Below are positions 23,001-38,000 of a stretch of DNA of 64,000 bases, one piece after another. Position numbers and translations under genes: made by a program. Numbering within the stretch: the stretch's first letter is position 1; every line of letters begins with the position of its first letter. The stretch lies in the NCBI RefSeq assembly GCF_003589595.1, contig NW_020653765.1:2544046-2608045 (forward strand), read 5' to 3'. This DNA is from Hyposmocoma kahamanoa (taxonomy: Eukaryota; Arthropoda; Insecta; Lepidoptera; Cosmopterigidae). The notes under the pieces were generated by a model. It was given only the letters and a program-made list of their open reading frames with translations. It was not told where the DNA came from and searched no databases.

Positions 23001-26000
23001 TCACACCAATAACATAGATGCATAATATTCAATACAACAACTACATTACAGTGCTACAAGTCAGTGATATAACTTCCTTATTAGCTTGCCTATAACTCGT
23101 TGTATAACGCCAATCATGACGGCTTCTAATCGACTGTGGCTTTTGTATCTTGACTTCCTAATAGTTCTGAACGAGTGTGTGATGTGTGGTCGGTTTTATG
23201 ACGTACCTAGTTGGCCGACGTTGAATTCACAATTGCCTATATTAACGTTAAGGTACACAAGTAGCGAAATAAAAGCAGTGGCAGCCTAAAGGTTTGACGT
23301 ACCGCTTCTCAAATAGAGGCCGTGGTTTCGAATCTGGACTAGCACCTCTGAGTCCGAGTATAAGAAAACATCGTGACAGAAAATGTATGAAGTCTGCAAC
23401 CCTCATTGGGCCAGCGTGGCAGACTGTAACCTAAACTCTCTCCTGAGATCCATGCCCAGCAGTGAGACGTATGGGTTAATGATGAGAAGTAGCTACATTT
23501 CGTGAAACTATTTTTTGGGTCTAAATCGCGTATATAAGTACGTTTTTTTTATTTTTTATTCGGGACTTAATCACGTATAAAACATATTTTAATTACCTCG
23601 AAGATTCGGACGTATTGCAACGTCTATAGTCTCGAAGGGACTAAGTCCGTTTACTTTCTTTTTTGTTTTTCAAACAAACCAACAACGCCACGTTTCAGGC
23701 CCTTTATAGGTCCTTTGGTAATGGTAAACTCATCAACTAGTCCTGTATTAGCATGGGGCCCAGGTAGTTATAAATACTCTTTAATTTTCTATTTTTTCAC
23801 TGCTCTACTTCATTAGTCTATTACTTTTGGGCTAGGTTGCTTTTCTTCGTAAGTTTTCCTGAAATATATTCTTGAATTCCTTTACTTTGAACTTAACCTA
23901 TTCCTCAACACATTACGAAACATAAGAGATGTTCCGCAACCGAGACTTTTTGCTACGACCCGCTTTCACTTTCCAGTAAATTTTCCCATCACGACCATTT
24001 GCAGTAAATCACATATACATATGTCTCGTAGAAGTACATGTCCAAGATATGTAACTTATCTTTTTTTGATACCTTGCTAAAGCTTGCGTATCTGGCAAAC
24101 TCGTTGCATACACCTTCCCTTTTAACACGTATCGACTTAACTTAAAATTGTGACGAAAAGAAGACATTCACATGTAATGTGAAACATAATTAGATGTCCA
24201 AAATGTAAACAAAGGAAATTAATAGAGCAAAAAAAATACATTTTAAATGGTACTTTCCTATTTTAGACGATGAATAAACCTTTAGAACTCTTTTCAAGCT
24301 GTAATCTGATAAAACTTAGAACAATTCAGATTTTGCAGATATATATTTTTGCTTAATTTCGTTTAACACAATTATTATAATAAACGATTAGGTTTAAAGT
24401 CGTAAATAATTTTATGGCACTGGTAACACAATCGGGATCAAAAACGTTTTTTGTGCCGTCATTTTATCGTGACATAGATGACATTTGTGCTTCGTTTCTA
24501 GAATTCAAACGCTTTCTTGTCTCTGTAGTGCGTTTGTTTGTTATTGGGTGTATTGTTGTTAAAGATTTGTTGTTTATTAGTAATATTTTGTAATAGATAA
24601 TTAAAATTGTACAAAATGATAACCTCCTCCTTTCCAATTCCGTTAAAAGTTTGCATTCACCCTTTGACAATGACATTTCTTTGTTTACATTTTTGATATC
24701 TAATTATGATTCATACTATAGTTTGATTAAGTATTTCAAGTTATGTGTGAAAAACATCGTAATGAAACCTGCAACCCTTGGAATACCTGTGAAGTCTCTC
24801 GTACTCGTATTCATTCTATCGCAGCGTAAATTGGAATGTTCTTTGGTAAATTAAAAATAAGGTATTTAAATTAATAACTTTTGTGAAGAATAAGGTGGGT
24901 TGCATTAACATGACTAGTTTATGACTTTACCATCTCTGTCAGCTTGGACCATGGGACCTGTACAGAGCCCGAATCTTTGGTTTGTTTAAAAAAGCCCATA
25001 AATATACGCGTACATATTTTTGTAGTACATCACGGTTCTGTTTTGTCATCGAAGGGACTTCGAGACCATGGACGTTGCAATATGTCCGAAACGTCTAGGT
25101 AAATAAAATAAAATATGCCTTATACGTGATTAAGTCCCGAATTAGAAATCAAATAATGTGTAAAAATCGTGAAAGTTTAAATCAAAGTATTGTAATTTTT
25201 TATATGCAATAAAGAATATTTCATTTATTCGTTCTAAGTCAAAGTCATTCATTTACAATATTTATTCAAATATGATAGATCAAGAGAACCTGCAAGAGCT
25301 AAGTCGTTCACTGCCTTGGATTTTTGTCATTTAAGTACGCGGAAACACCTTTAGTGTAAAGTTTTTGTTTTACCATAGTTTCGAATCTCCGTATTAAATA
25401 CACAGAACAATAAATGGCAAATTTTTTTATATCAATCGGAAGAGGTATGAGTATTTCATAAGAGAATCTAATTTGAACAGCCGTGACCATGGGATCTGTA
25501 AAGGGCTCGAAAGGGTGGTTTATTTGACAAAACTATTATTATTCTAAGAATTGGGACGAAACGTTTTGCTTCCACATTTATATGGTGAACGGCTATGGAG
25601 TGGAATTCTCTGCCTGCAGACTTGTTCCCTGAACGTTATAACTTGGACCTTTTCAAGGCGAAAATGAATAGGCATTATTTAGGTGTGCATGCTACATCGT
25701 CGACCTTATCGTCACTTTCCACCAGGTGAAATGGAGGTCAAATACGCACTTATTTAAAAAAAAGTAACCTAAACTATAAATTGAATTTCCCTCTATATTA
25801 ATGCACCTGACTGTACGCATATCACGTACGTGCAATTTATGACTAAGACATGTCGGATGACAAATGGATAAGGTCATTATATAAATAGAATCATCAAAAA
25901 TCTACATTTTACTTAAGTAATTTATGTAGCACTGTAATTTACTTACTATATATAAATACAGATGAACTCAACATCAGAAAATAATATTTTTGAATGAAAA

Positions 26001-29000
26001 ATAGATTTAACAGATTTAAGTAGATATCTTCCGAATCCATTATCAAATTAACTCGAAACTCGATTGTACTGGAATATTATATTGCCGTCCAAACCACACC
26101 AAGCTTCCACTTACAAAGTGCTTTTGTGCTTGGAGCTCAGATAATGCGAAGTTGATCCAAAATCAATTACGAGATTGGTTTTTTAAATTGATAATAGGCA
26201 GGCATCTTTTTTTATTTGATAATGATGATTATACACATTGACAAGTTTCTGAAATTGTAGCGCTTATATCATAGTGTAATGTAACTCCATATAGTAGTAG
26301 TTGGGTGGCTTGTATGTGTGCAAACTTCGCCGCGGGCCGTCTACGGGCACACACTCGCATGATTTCGCGAGGCACTCGCGTTGCCTAGCGCGGGTTGTCA
26401 CACGCGCCATTAATTATAGAATTGAAGCATTCGCTCGATGTCCAAAAATCACATCAAATGTGTTTGTTGTTGCGTTTATGGTTGTTTGAACAACAATACA
26501 TCAAATTCAGAATTGTTCAATATTTCATTTCTATTTCATAATCACAGTGCCTTAATCGAAATACCAATCCGCGATGTTGATATAAAAATATCAATACGTA
26601 AGTTACTGCATTTAACAAAGTTTATATCAATATAGCACGTGAATAATGTGATGAAAACCTAATTTTTTTCAAATGATGTTTACAATCTGTAGGCCTACAA
26701 CTAAAATAATAATGTGACCCTACGACTACGACTATCCGAGCGAAGTGTAGGTATTGACGCGCCGAACTTCACTACTTGTCTTATCTTATCGTTTTACGTC
26801 AAAGTTCATGACGTCAGAAGTTGAAACAAAATTACCTCCACGTACCGCCTGTCTCCCAATGGGATAAGCAAACACGAAATTTACCATTTACTACGCCTCT
26901 TGGCATACCTCTTCAAAGTCAAAATAATTTAATGCTCTCGTATTTACAGTGTTACAAATTAGTTTAGAGGTAGCACATAACTCTTTTAAGGTATTTTAAA
27001 GAGAAATTTATTATTACAAAAATATTAATGAATATACAACTAAAAACTTAATTATTCTTAATAAAAATAATGGGTTATAAAATAATTTAGTTAAATTCTT
27101 GATAGAATAAAATTGTACGTCCAGACATGTAAGCTATAGTTTAGGATATAATGGGACTGACATGTACGTACAACAGCACATCAGACTACACATTTTTGTT
27201 CGAAAGTGGCCTCCAGTGCAACGGAACAAGATACGTCAATGTGTAGCTTTATGTGCTGTTGACTGTACATTGTACAAAAGTTCTTAAATAAAAAAATATT
27301 AAAAAAATAGTGCAGAACAAAATGGCTACGGTAGTCTAATATTTTGACCTATTGCCTCTCAAGTAGAGGGTCGTGGTGTCGAATTCGGGGTTCTCATCTC
27401 TGAGTTTTCGGATTTATATGCGAAATTCAATTTAGAATTTACCATGAGCTTTTCGACGAAGAAAAACACCGTGAGGAAACCAGCAGGCCTAAACAAGCCG
27501 TATTGGCAGAACCATAATATGATTAATTGACAATTTCTTATTATAAATTTTCAAACAAAACAAAAAACGCAATTCATCTATTTGACAGTGTTCTATAGAG
27601 GTCTCCATATTCATAATATGATTCTGCCAATGCTGCCTTTTTAGGCCCCCTGCACAGATATGCAAAGCAATTTCATAATGTGTGTGAAGTTCCCAATCGA
27701 CATTGGGCCCGCTCGGGATGCTTGGGATTTACAGCCCAAGCCTTTTCATTGCTTTCATTTTATTTTAACTAAAAAGTAAATGAATACAAAATATTGTCAA
27801 AATAGAAAATTTTATTACAATTTCTTCGAAACTTTCTCTCGACTGTAAATTTCATTATCCAATAAAAGGAGTTTCAGTCGGATATAAAACATTTTGTCGT
27901 TTGTAAAACTTTTTAGACTTTCGGATGGATGTTCATAGTATCCGAGATCGATTATTACGGGCTCGAATCGGTACGGTGCGGTCATGCTTACTTTACAATG
28001 TGTAAATTTCAAGCATATTTTATATGTGTTTACGATAAATGTTTTGCTTTTCTTTGTTTCCCTTTAAACACTTTTGTATTTTTTACGTTCTTTTTATTCC
28101 GCTTCCAACATCTAAGGAAACGTTCTTTTCTATCTTAAAATTGACAATCGTTATCGATTTTTATTATGTAAGTAACTTATTATTTTTAACCGACTTTAAA
28201 AAAGGAGGAGGTTATAATCAATTCGACTGTATGTTCTTATTTTTTTTCTTTTTTTTGTATGTATGTTACGCGATAACTCCGGTATTTGTGACCTATTTTC
28301 ATGATTCTCTTTTTTGTTGGAAAGGGGGTACTTCCATAGTGGTCCCATTTCATTTTGAACAAAAATCATCCACCTCGAAGGGTGGCTGTTCACGCATGAA
28401 GATTCATTTTTATAAATAGCGCCTAACTTTAATTTAGGAGCAATTACTTTAATGGTTGATTTTGCTATTTCTCCAATTCAATGCTTTTTTCTCTCAATAT
28501 ACTTTGAGTAGTGAGAACCGATTTTTATTATCTCCAGTGTCAAGTCCTGTATAGTGGCGAACTAGGGGATATTTCAATAAAACTTAGCAAATAGACGTAA
28601 TTCCACGTACTTTTGAGGTCGGTTTTTTTAGTACTCTGTACTGATTATTGTTTGTTTTTCTCCTTTCGCGCTCCTCATAGATATCTTAATTAACGATCTG
28701 TGCTAATTTATTTCATGAAATGATCTGGTACACAACCGTGAGTCCGAAGCTCCTGCCAGAGAGATTCTGGCTGAAAATCAGTGCTGTGCAAAGCAAGTCT
28801 GCACAGCATATAGTGAGTTCAGAATCCTCGCCACATATTTGTATCCATAGCTATAGTATTTTGTATGTTATAGTTACTATTTGTATGTAAGAATTTTCAT
28901 TTGTATATTTTGTGTATTTTTTTGTGTATGTGTATGGATTCCCGCGTTTCGCAATGCTCAACCTCCGCCCGACGCGTGAATACGCCGTCCAGCATTCTGG

Positions 29001-32000
29001 GAATATGTCGAACCGCCTACTCTTTGTATTTGCGTCACGCTTTTAGACGCAATACTGCCGTCTGCGGAATCCCTGAAGTATGGTTTTTGTTTATTTATTT
29101 TATGTAGTTAGGTTAGAGCGCGAACGCGTAATGGAAGGGCCGGTCCCTGCGGAATTCTAACGGATAGGACTCCTCCATACCTCGGCACGCTTCAGGATCA
29201 AGCGATCATTTAATTTGACTACCTCTATGGTCAAGGGGCTTGTATACCGGTTTTCATGGTCGCCATCTCTGAGGTCCCGAGTTCGATCCCCATCCGGGTC
29301 AATATAGAAAACTGTTCCATATTGTCTCGGGTCTGGGTGTTTGTTATACTGTCGTTGTTTCCGATTTCCATAACATAAGTGCTTTAGTTATTTTGGGATC
29401 AGAGCAAAGTATGTGGTTGTCTAATATATATTCATTATGCAGACGATAATGATAATCCATATAAGTCACGATTAGTATAGCAGTGCTGAAGCGTACTGAC
29501 AAATGCGGTCGAATTCTTATTATATTTTCTTTTTTTTTGGGTTCCTCTACCATAGGAGGTTGGATCAAGGCAATCAAGACATTAGAGGCCGACGCTCCAA
29601 AGAGCGTTATTGCAGCCAAACCAATTCCTAAAATTCTTTAACCAGTAGACCAGCCGTCTATCAACATTTAGTTTGGATGATAAACTGGATTGCTCCAGCT
29701 TTCGAACTTAACGTTCGTCGTGTCATGGATTATTAATAAAAATAAAATAAGGTGCAACAAGCACTAATTTTAGTACCTACCATCTATGTACTTATGTGTA
29801 AACTCTAACCGGTTATGCGAGTCGACTGCATTCACTGGCTTTATGTGGTATAATGTTACCTTGACAGTGAAGCCTGTGATCGCGTTAACTCTGTACTTAG
29901 ACAACGTGACTTATGTATGACCTTAATTCTTTCACTACTAATGTACACATAATAGGGACGAAATAACTTCTTCGGGTCTAAATCGCGCATACAAAGATGG
30001 GCAAGTGACCGGGTTTTAACCCGGCGCTTTCAAAATCGAGGGCAAAAACTATTTACAACTAAATATTTGTTATAGGAAATGAAACCATTTTTCCGGATTT
30101 AAATCGCGTATATTTGTTTTTCAAACAAGCGAAGCGAAGTATTTATACCCGCGTCAAAGAACATTATAGTGATGTCAAACACCGTCGCGTAAACAAGTCT
30201 GCAATCTGCGAACATGTTATGGATAAACCTACACATTTAATGAAATTTGACAAACCCCAGGTCCTTGCAAGTCCATTATCTACCCAGGAAAATGCGAGAG
30301 GTCATTCAAATTAAAAAACATCCTAATTTCAACAGGGAAGACGGTTTCTCCGTACCACCAGTTTGGGATCCGGTATTTCCTCTGATGAAGTATCCCAAAC
30401 AGACATAAGACTGCAGTAGTAATTAATATGTTTTCATTTATTATAATTTCCATTATCAATTAATAATAAAATTAACTTAATAAAAATTCACATTGTTACA
30501 ATAAAATAAATTGTAAAACAATGTAACGTAAATTGGAATATTTCTTGTAAAATTAATCATCTTAAAAATCTTGTAATCTCTTTGTATATTTGTTGTAAAT
30601 AGATTTTTGTACAAAATTTATTGACATTATTACAAAATGTTTATTGATATCTGATATAGACGATTCGATTTACCTTTCTATTTAATCAGTTTCCTTAAAA
30701 ATCGTATTGAAATAAAAATCGTTAGATCGTATGCACTCTTATATTTATTGCTTATAATTAATAAATTAATTAATAAATAATAAATCTCGACGCCTAGCAA
30801 AGTAACATAATAACAATCACACATGAATTATGTTACGTTACCGTAATATACTCCATTGGGTCTGTTATCTATTTATTTATCATCGTTATCGACAATACGT
30901 ATTATATGTGTCGTTATGATAACCGATGAATACTTGGATTCAGAACTTTATTATCTGTAATGATAACGTTTTGCATGGTGACTGTATGTCTGTCAGAATT
31001 AGATCGATCACACTTTTTTATTGCCTGGCACTTCACGGTTAGCCATCGCCATAGCAAAACCAGTAGGACTAGCAATGGGCTAGCATGACAAGGCACGACT
31101 TTCGTAAGAGCGACATAAAGCGCGAGATCTCTATGCGAGAATAGCAGTATATGGCTCTCGCGCTAATCGCGCCCTGTCATGCTAGCCCTACAGAAAACTT
31201 AACGCGCAATAAACTGGGATGGAAAGGGATATAATTTTCGAAGATATATAAGGAAGAAATATAAGGTCTTGGTATGTAAATTCATCTAAATGATAATTTA
31301 TCACTTAGACTCATTGTCTTGTCTCAAGCTAGCTGTGAAAAGCCGATAATATAAAAATAATTTCAATAGTGGGTCGAAAAGTTGTGCTTTCTTTAGCGGT
31401 GAATTTTTTCTTTTAAATTTGTACAAACTCGGTTTATAACTTTACTAACAAAGAGCTTATGAATTTTGTAGTAAATTACAAATACTTAATGTAAGAAAGA
31501 AATTGTTAAATTAAATAATGAATTTACTGCAATATTACAATTTGTATTTATTTACGACAGATTATTGTAAGTGTTTTAACAGTTTTAAAAACCGTCATGC
31601 GTGCATAAATACAAAAACTCGCCATTTTCGTGCAAGTTACAAAAACCTTATTGTTTTGGTTTCTTCGTAAATATTTCTTTGGTTTTCGCGATTGCTACAC
31701 ATTGGAAATGGAATGGTTTGCCAATCTCAAAATACTCGTCCCTTGTTGCCCAGGATGCGTCAGATGTATAAGAAAGGAAAATTACATCGAAAAAAAATCA
31801 AGGTTCATTCAAGTAAAGTTTTTGTAATTGATTAGTAAATCAAAAATTTCTAAAATAAATAAAGTAAATATTTGAAGGAGGACTTTACATTAAAATTTCG
31901 GAATTTTAAAATACACTTTTATAAGTTATGTAAGGAAAACCAGTAGCTGTTTAAGGACACCATTTTTATTCGCTTAACACGCTTTTACAACCAAACTCCA

Positions 32001-35000
32001 ACAGCAATATTTCAATTAACGTAACGAATATCTCATTCACCTCTACTCCCTCGCCAAATCAAACGCATAACAGGAATTGCCGCAAGAGGCGCCAATAGTC
32101 AATCAAGTCAAAGACTACTTCTTATTTTAAATCGCCAACAATCAAGATTTAGCAATTTAATAAATTAAATTTTCGCACATGTTTTGGAGTTTTTAAAGCA
32201 AAACTAACTATTGTATGTATTAATTAATTAATATTACAATGCAATTAATGAATCCATTTGTGGCACTTACTACAATTGGCCATCACTAAACCGTCTATGG
32301 TCGGGTCTGTGACTTGTTTGTTTAAAATGGGTTTAAACGAAGTATAACTATACTATGGAATTACACCACCCGCCGTTTTATTAATGAAGTTATAATTGTG
32401 TTATATGACATCGATAACGGTATTCTTATAAATTATAGTATATTGCGACTTTTTGAAAACGATGCATTAAGGACAATTAATATTGCATTATTTTCTTACA
32501 CATGTATAGACAAACGTAAGTAACACCGACAAAAACATATTGCAAACCCGTGAGGCCTAAACTAAAAGGCGGGCCGTAGCTTGATGTATCAACTCATTTG
32601 CAATAATTTACATTCCGCTCTACTAAGACAATGGACTGCGTTTGTTATTTATCAATTGAACTTATTGACGCCTGTTACAAAAAAAACTATTTACTAGAGT
32701 AGTTTATCAGAATATTTTCTTTTTTTACAAACGAAAATGGTCCTAAAGTTGTTTAACAAAGAATAAAAACCTTTTCGTAGGGTCCAACACTACCCACGAT
32801 GAGCGCAAACTTGTAAATTTTTTCCAGCTTTTTGAAATTGTGCAACTAACAAGTTTTTATCCATTTGTTAAAAGTTTAACAAAAGATGCGGTCTACACCA
32901 AAATCATTTTATACCCCTCGATAAAAAAATCTTATGATTTTTTATTTTCACTGTTCACAGGAAACATAAGTGCGGTGTTCACGTACAAATGGAAGGGTGA
33001 GGAGATAGCGCGTCTAATCGACAACGGCACCCGCGTCATGATCGGTATTGTTCGAGGCCGAACTTTCACTAATATTAGCAATAACATCAACAAGTAAGAT
33101 TTTGGTTTTTTTACAACTTTACTCATAAACGCTGCTTCCTCATTATAACACAAATTTATATTCCCTATTTATTAAAATATTACTTTTGAAGAGGTCTGGA
33201 ATAATCTATTGTAACTTAAGGTTCACAGACAGGTTACAGATAAACGAAGACCACAAATAAACACATACCGATAGATGGCGCTAGGTTCCAATTAAAACGC
33301 TTTGATTAAAGACAACACTGAATACGATTCTAATGTTTTATGTGTGATTTTTGTACAGGACGTCGGTGCTGTTCGTCTCGATCTCGTTCATCGTACTGAT
33401 GGTGATCTCTCTGGCGTGGCTCGTCTTCTACTATATACAGCGCTTCCGGTACATACACGCAAAGGACCGCCTCTCCGTGAGTTCATTTGACTACTTTACC
33501 TAAAGACCCGGGTTCCAGGTCGGCTAATCTAGTTTTGCTGCTTGAACGAGATAAATTTAAGATATGCATAGAATTTACATGGTAGTTTTAGTAAGGCAAC
33601 ATTGATCGTTAGTGACATAATGAATAAATGCCATCACTGCCATTCCACTGACAGACACTCCATTGCAACTAGATTTTAGCACAATAACAAATATTAACCT
33701 AATTGGAATACAAACTCAATGCAGTCTCAATGGAGTGATTCAAGGAAGTTAGCAGATTTGGAATCCTGATGACACGGCCATGCTTCTATATGAATAAACA
33801 CCACACGTCATGTACGCATTAAGAAAACGCGTATAGTTACTCCACTATAGATTTCTCTGTCGAGCAATAGTCGGAAGTCGCATCCGAGGTATGGAGAAAT
33901 TTTCTGGTGTAGCTTTGATGCCTCCAACTACAGCTACAAAGAAGAGCCTTAAGAGATGAAAAAGAATTGAAAAATATATATCTTATAGATTCTGGGTCTC
34001 TAAACCTTTTACTAGCCATGGGCCCTCTCAAAATTTTAAAGAGCCCGCAGTTTCAGAAAAGATAAGAAGCAGAAAGGTTGCATTGACGCGCGTCTCACTC
34101 CACTAATAATAGATGGCCGTGAAAGGGAGCGAAAATTCAAAACGGTCACGCGCACAGTTACATATTTATTTACTCACAACATATTGTATACCAATTTTTA
34201 TAATAATGCATTATGTTAGGTAGGCTCTTCGTGGACCCCCGGCGGAGGATACTTCTTTTCAATAATTCAATAAACGCGATATTTCGAATCGTCACTCACT
34301 TAAGTTTTTTTCATCGAAACATATATACAATATTTTCCCTGGCTGTACATATGTATACTGTCCAGAGAAAATGACGAATTGGACAAACTGACGAGTTAAA
34401 GATTTACATGGCATTGGCAAATTACAGAAATTGACCAGTTGACGAAAATGGCATATTAACGAAAATGTCGAGTGGTCCCCTAATTGCATGGACAGGTTAA
34501 GACATCCTGTTATAGATTATGGTGATGGAAGATTTTTAACCAACTTACTTCATAAAAGTTATCAATAAAACCAGAAGAACTTTAACTGAAGACTGCTACC
34601 TGTTATCCTATCACTAATATTCACACGTAATTAAGAGCTTTACTAACTTTTAACTTAAATTGAACTTAGCCCCTCTATACTTTCAGAAGCGGTTGTGCTG
34701 TGCCGCAAAGAAGGCGCTCTCCAAAATACCTGTTAAAAGTTTAAAGACTGATGATCGAGTAAGTAAAAATTCTCTTCAAGCTAATAATCTAATATGACAT
34801 TCATGAATCAAAAGTAATGACGAATGTTCTGCTTCCGGTGTTGGAAAAATATAACACTTTAGGAAGATTTTCTTCTATGGTGTACCAGCGATCTGAATAG
34901 TCGTCTTAACAAAGTCACAAATTAATTTAAGGGGCATTGTATACAACTATAACAAGATTCATGTTGATATACAAAATTTGCCATTCACGAGGTTTAAAAC

Positions 35001-38000
35001 TATAGTGATACAAAAATTTTATGCTAAAATACAACTTCTGCGTATTTAGATGACAAAAATCCGTGGTAGTAACCCGTTTAACTCTTAAAGATAGTCTCCA
35101 TCTATGATGTTTGAAAAAAAAATATATATGATAAATGTGTACAAATGTTTATTTACAAAGAGCATCCCCTAGAGTTTCTTGCTCATTCTTCTCAGGGGAA
35201 TCTGTCTTAAGAATGTGACTATTTCAAGTGTAATATGCTTACCTATGAACTAAGAAATAATTTTGATTTTGATAGGGTTATCATGAGTTAGACCGTTTGG
35301 TACATCGTAAAAGAAATATCGCAAATGCTTGCAATGCAAACTACACTCATAAAATATGGTATTAAGAATGTCTTATCATTATCAATTTAAGCATATTCTA
35401 TTAAGTATTTTCTTGATGTATCCTTTTATAATGGGACTCACATGTCCAAGATCAAAGCCCCTAAATAAAGAGTTTAAAAAAGCATTGGTTTAAAGACATA
35501 CTTAAGTTAAAGCGTGTAACACACAGAGAGCGGGTGCGGGTCGGGTTTTGTGTTGTCGTCCATATAAATAGCCGGAATTAGACCCGCCACGGTCCCGACC
35601 TGACCCGCACCGCGCTGCACCCGCTTTCTGTGTGTTACACCCTTTAATGCAAGTGGACATAAGTTTCTTACCTCTGCGATTACATTGACTTTACCTACTC
35701 TTCAATCTGAAATTGGAAAAATACAAAACTTTTCTAAGAGCTTCTATTATGGTGTACCAGCAGTACCATTATTTGAACCGCTCGGTGCACAATAAAATAA
35801 ATATCGCAAATGAGCTGCCGGCCGTGGGCCAAAAGACCTTAAGTCTTTTGCCTGTGATTGCGCTTACTTTCCCCACACTTCAAACTAGTTCAATCTGGTA
35901 CACAGGTAAGCTGCTTTGCGGTAGCAATAGTTATGTATATGATACCTAGTCAATTAAAGAAATGCGGTAGTAATAAAGACCATGTCTCCAATGGACCCAG
36001 TAAAACTACTTTTATTTTAATTAAAAGGCAGTAATAGCAGTGGCAGCCCCATGGGAGAACGAAGCTTCTAAATTGAGAGGTCGATGATTAGAATCTCGTA
36101 AATACATGCCGCCGTATAGGCATGTATTTACGACTTTCATTTCTAGGTAAGGTTACAATTGTTCCACGTGGAACTGGATATATGGAACTATTGGGAATAA
36201 ATGGTTACCTCCATTTGTCAATGTCAACTGTACCTCTCGCTAACGGTGAAAGAAAATATCGTGATATAACCTGCATGTCGAAGAAGGTTAGGACTATGGC
36301 CTAAATCTTCTATTTAGAGGAGACCCGTGCCAATCAGTGGGACATATAATTATAGGGTTGATATAAATTAAAGTAAAAATATACCAAATTTATTGAAAAC
36401 GTTATTCCAGTGGAAATAAACACATAGTAAAATAAGGGAAGTATGAGTTACCATATTGTCATAAAGATCACTTTTAAATGAAATAATTGCATGTTCTTCA
36501 GGAGGTGCAAGGGGACGGCGAGTGCTGCGCCATCTGCATCGAGCCTTACAAAGTGTCCGAGACACTCAGATCTCTGCCTTGTAGGTAAGTCATATACGGT
36601 TTGTTATTAAAAAAAGTGTTCCTCTGCGGCTGTGCAAAAATACATATATATTTTTTGTATCAAAAAGTGCCCATTGTATTATTCAACCAGCACGCGGTTA
36701 CTTACATGTCTTACTAATATATAATAATCTGAGTACAGAGTACTAAAAAAACCGACCTCAAAGGTTCGTGGAATAACATCTATTTGCCAAGTTTTATTGA
36801 AATCGGTTACGGAAACTGCGCGATATCGGATTCATCCCCTAGTTTGTTACCCTCAGAGGTATATTTTCTTCAAATTTAAACGGGCTCAACACTGAGGTAC
36901 TCTTTTTCCAACAAAAAAAGAATCTTCAAAATCGTTTCACAAAAGCGTTATCCCGTAAACTACATACAAAAAAATACAGTTAAAAAGCAACTCGGTTGGT
37001 TGGTATCGTATTCGTCGCTATAATGCTTCCCTATACCTATCATCGCCTTTTCACGGCTGTGACATCAGCTGGGTGGATTCTTTTACGTACGCCGTACTCG
37101 CACACATGATATTTATGTAAATTGTGTTGATATTTAATGTTTGCTTTGTTGTTTTTGTTTTTTTATTCTTTCTTGCTGTGTATTTTTGTGTTGTGGCGTT
37201 GTAATAAATGGTTTCTATTCTATTCATCCGTTCGAAGAAACGAAGTTTAGGCGTTGACCAACGCCGAGCAGGCGGGAGTTGCATTACTTGCCTAAAACAT
37301 ACTATATAATACCAATATACTATGGTAAAATATAATAAAAATAATATGTTTGTACTTAATTAAATTAGTCAAATTACACCTCTTTCTCCTATATTACTTT
37401 AACAACGTTAAACAAGTTTTCCTCCAACAAAAATCAGTAAAAGCAATAATAATAACAGTCAGCCTATAGGCTATAATAATCCCACTTCTGGGCACAAGCT
37501 TTCTCCCACGACAAGAGGGCTTCGGTTGTAGTAAAAACAAAGTATGTAAAAATGCGTCATCGAGGTTTACATTCTTTTGACGACTTCGGTGGCATAGCGG
37601 CTTGCACTGTGGGCGCTGGATGTGGAAGTCCGGGTTCGATTCCTAGTAGGACGAATTTTGGAAATGAACTTTTCTAAGTTGGTTCTGGGTGCTCCGAAGT
37701 GAATTCCGTTGCTCTGGTACTCATAGTACAAAGTTCCCTAGTTTGAGACCAGGCCAGTGGTGTGGTTGTTTGGCACGTTACTCTAAAGCGAGACAATATA
37801 CAATATTGAACGTACAGTCAACAGCACATCATATGTATACGTTGTATATACTAAATGCATTTACACAACATTAAAACCTCTACAATCACAATTTACTCCT
37901 ACAGCTGTAATTATATTCACACCGCTCATGCACTTACATATCAAATAAGTTATTTTAAATGCACTATTTACACTTTACTCTGCATATCTCAATGTATAAC

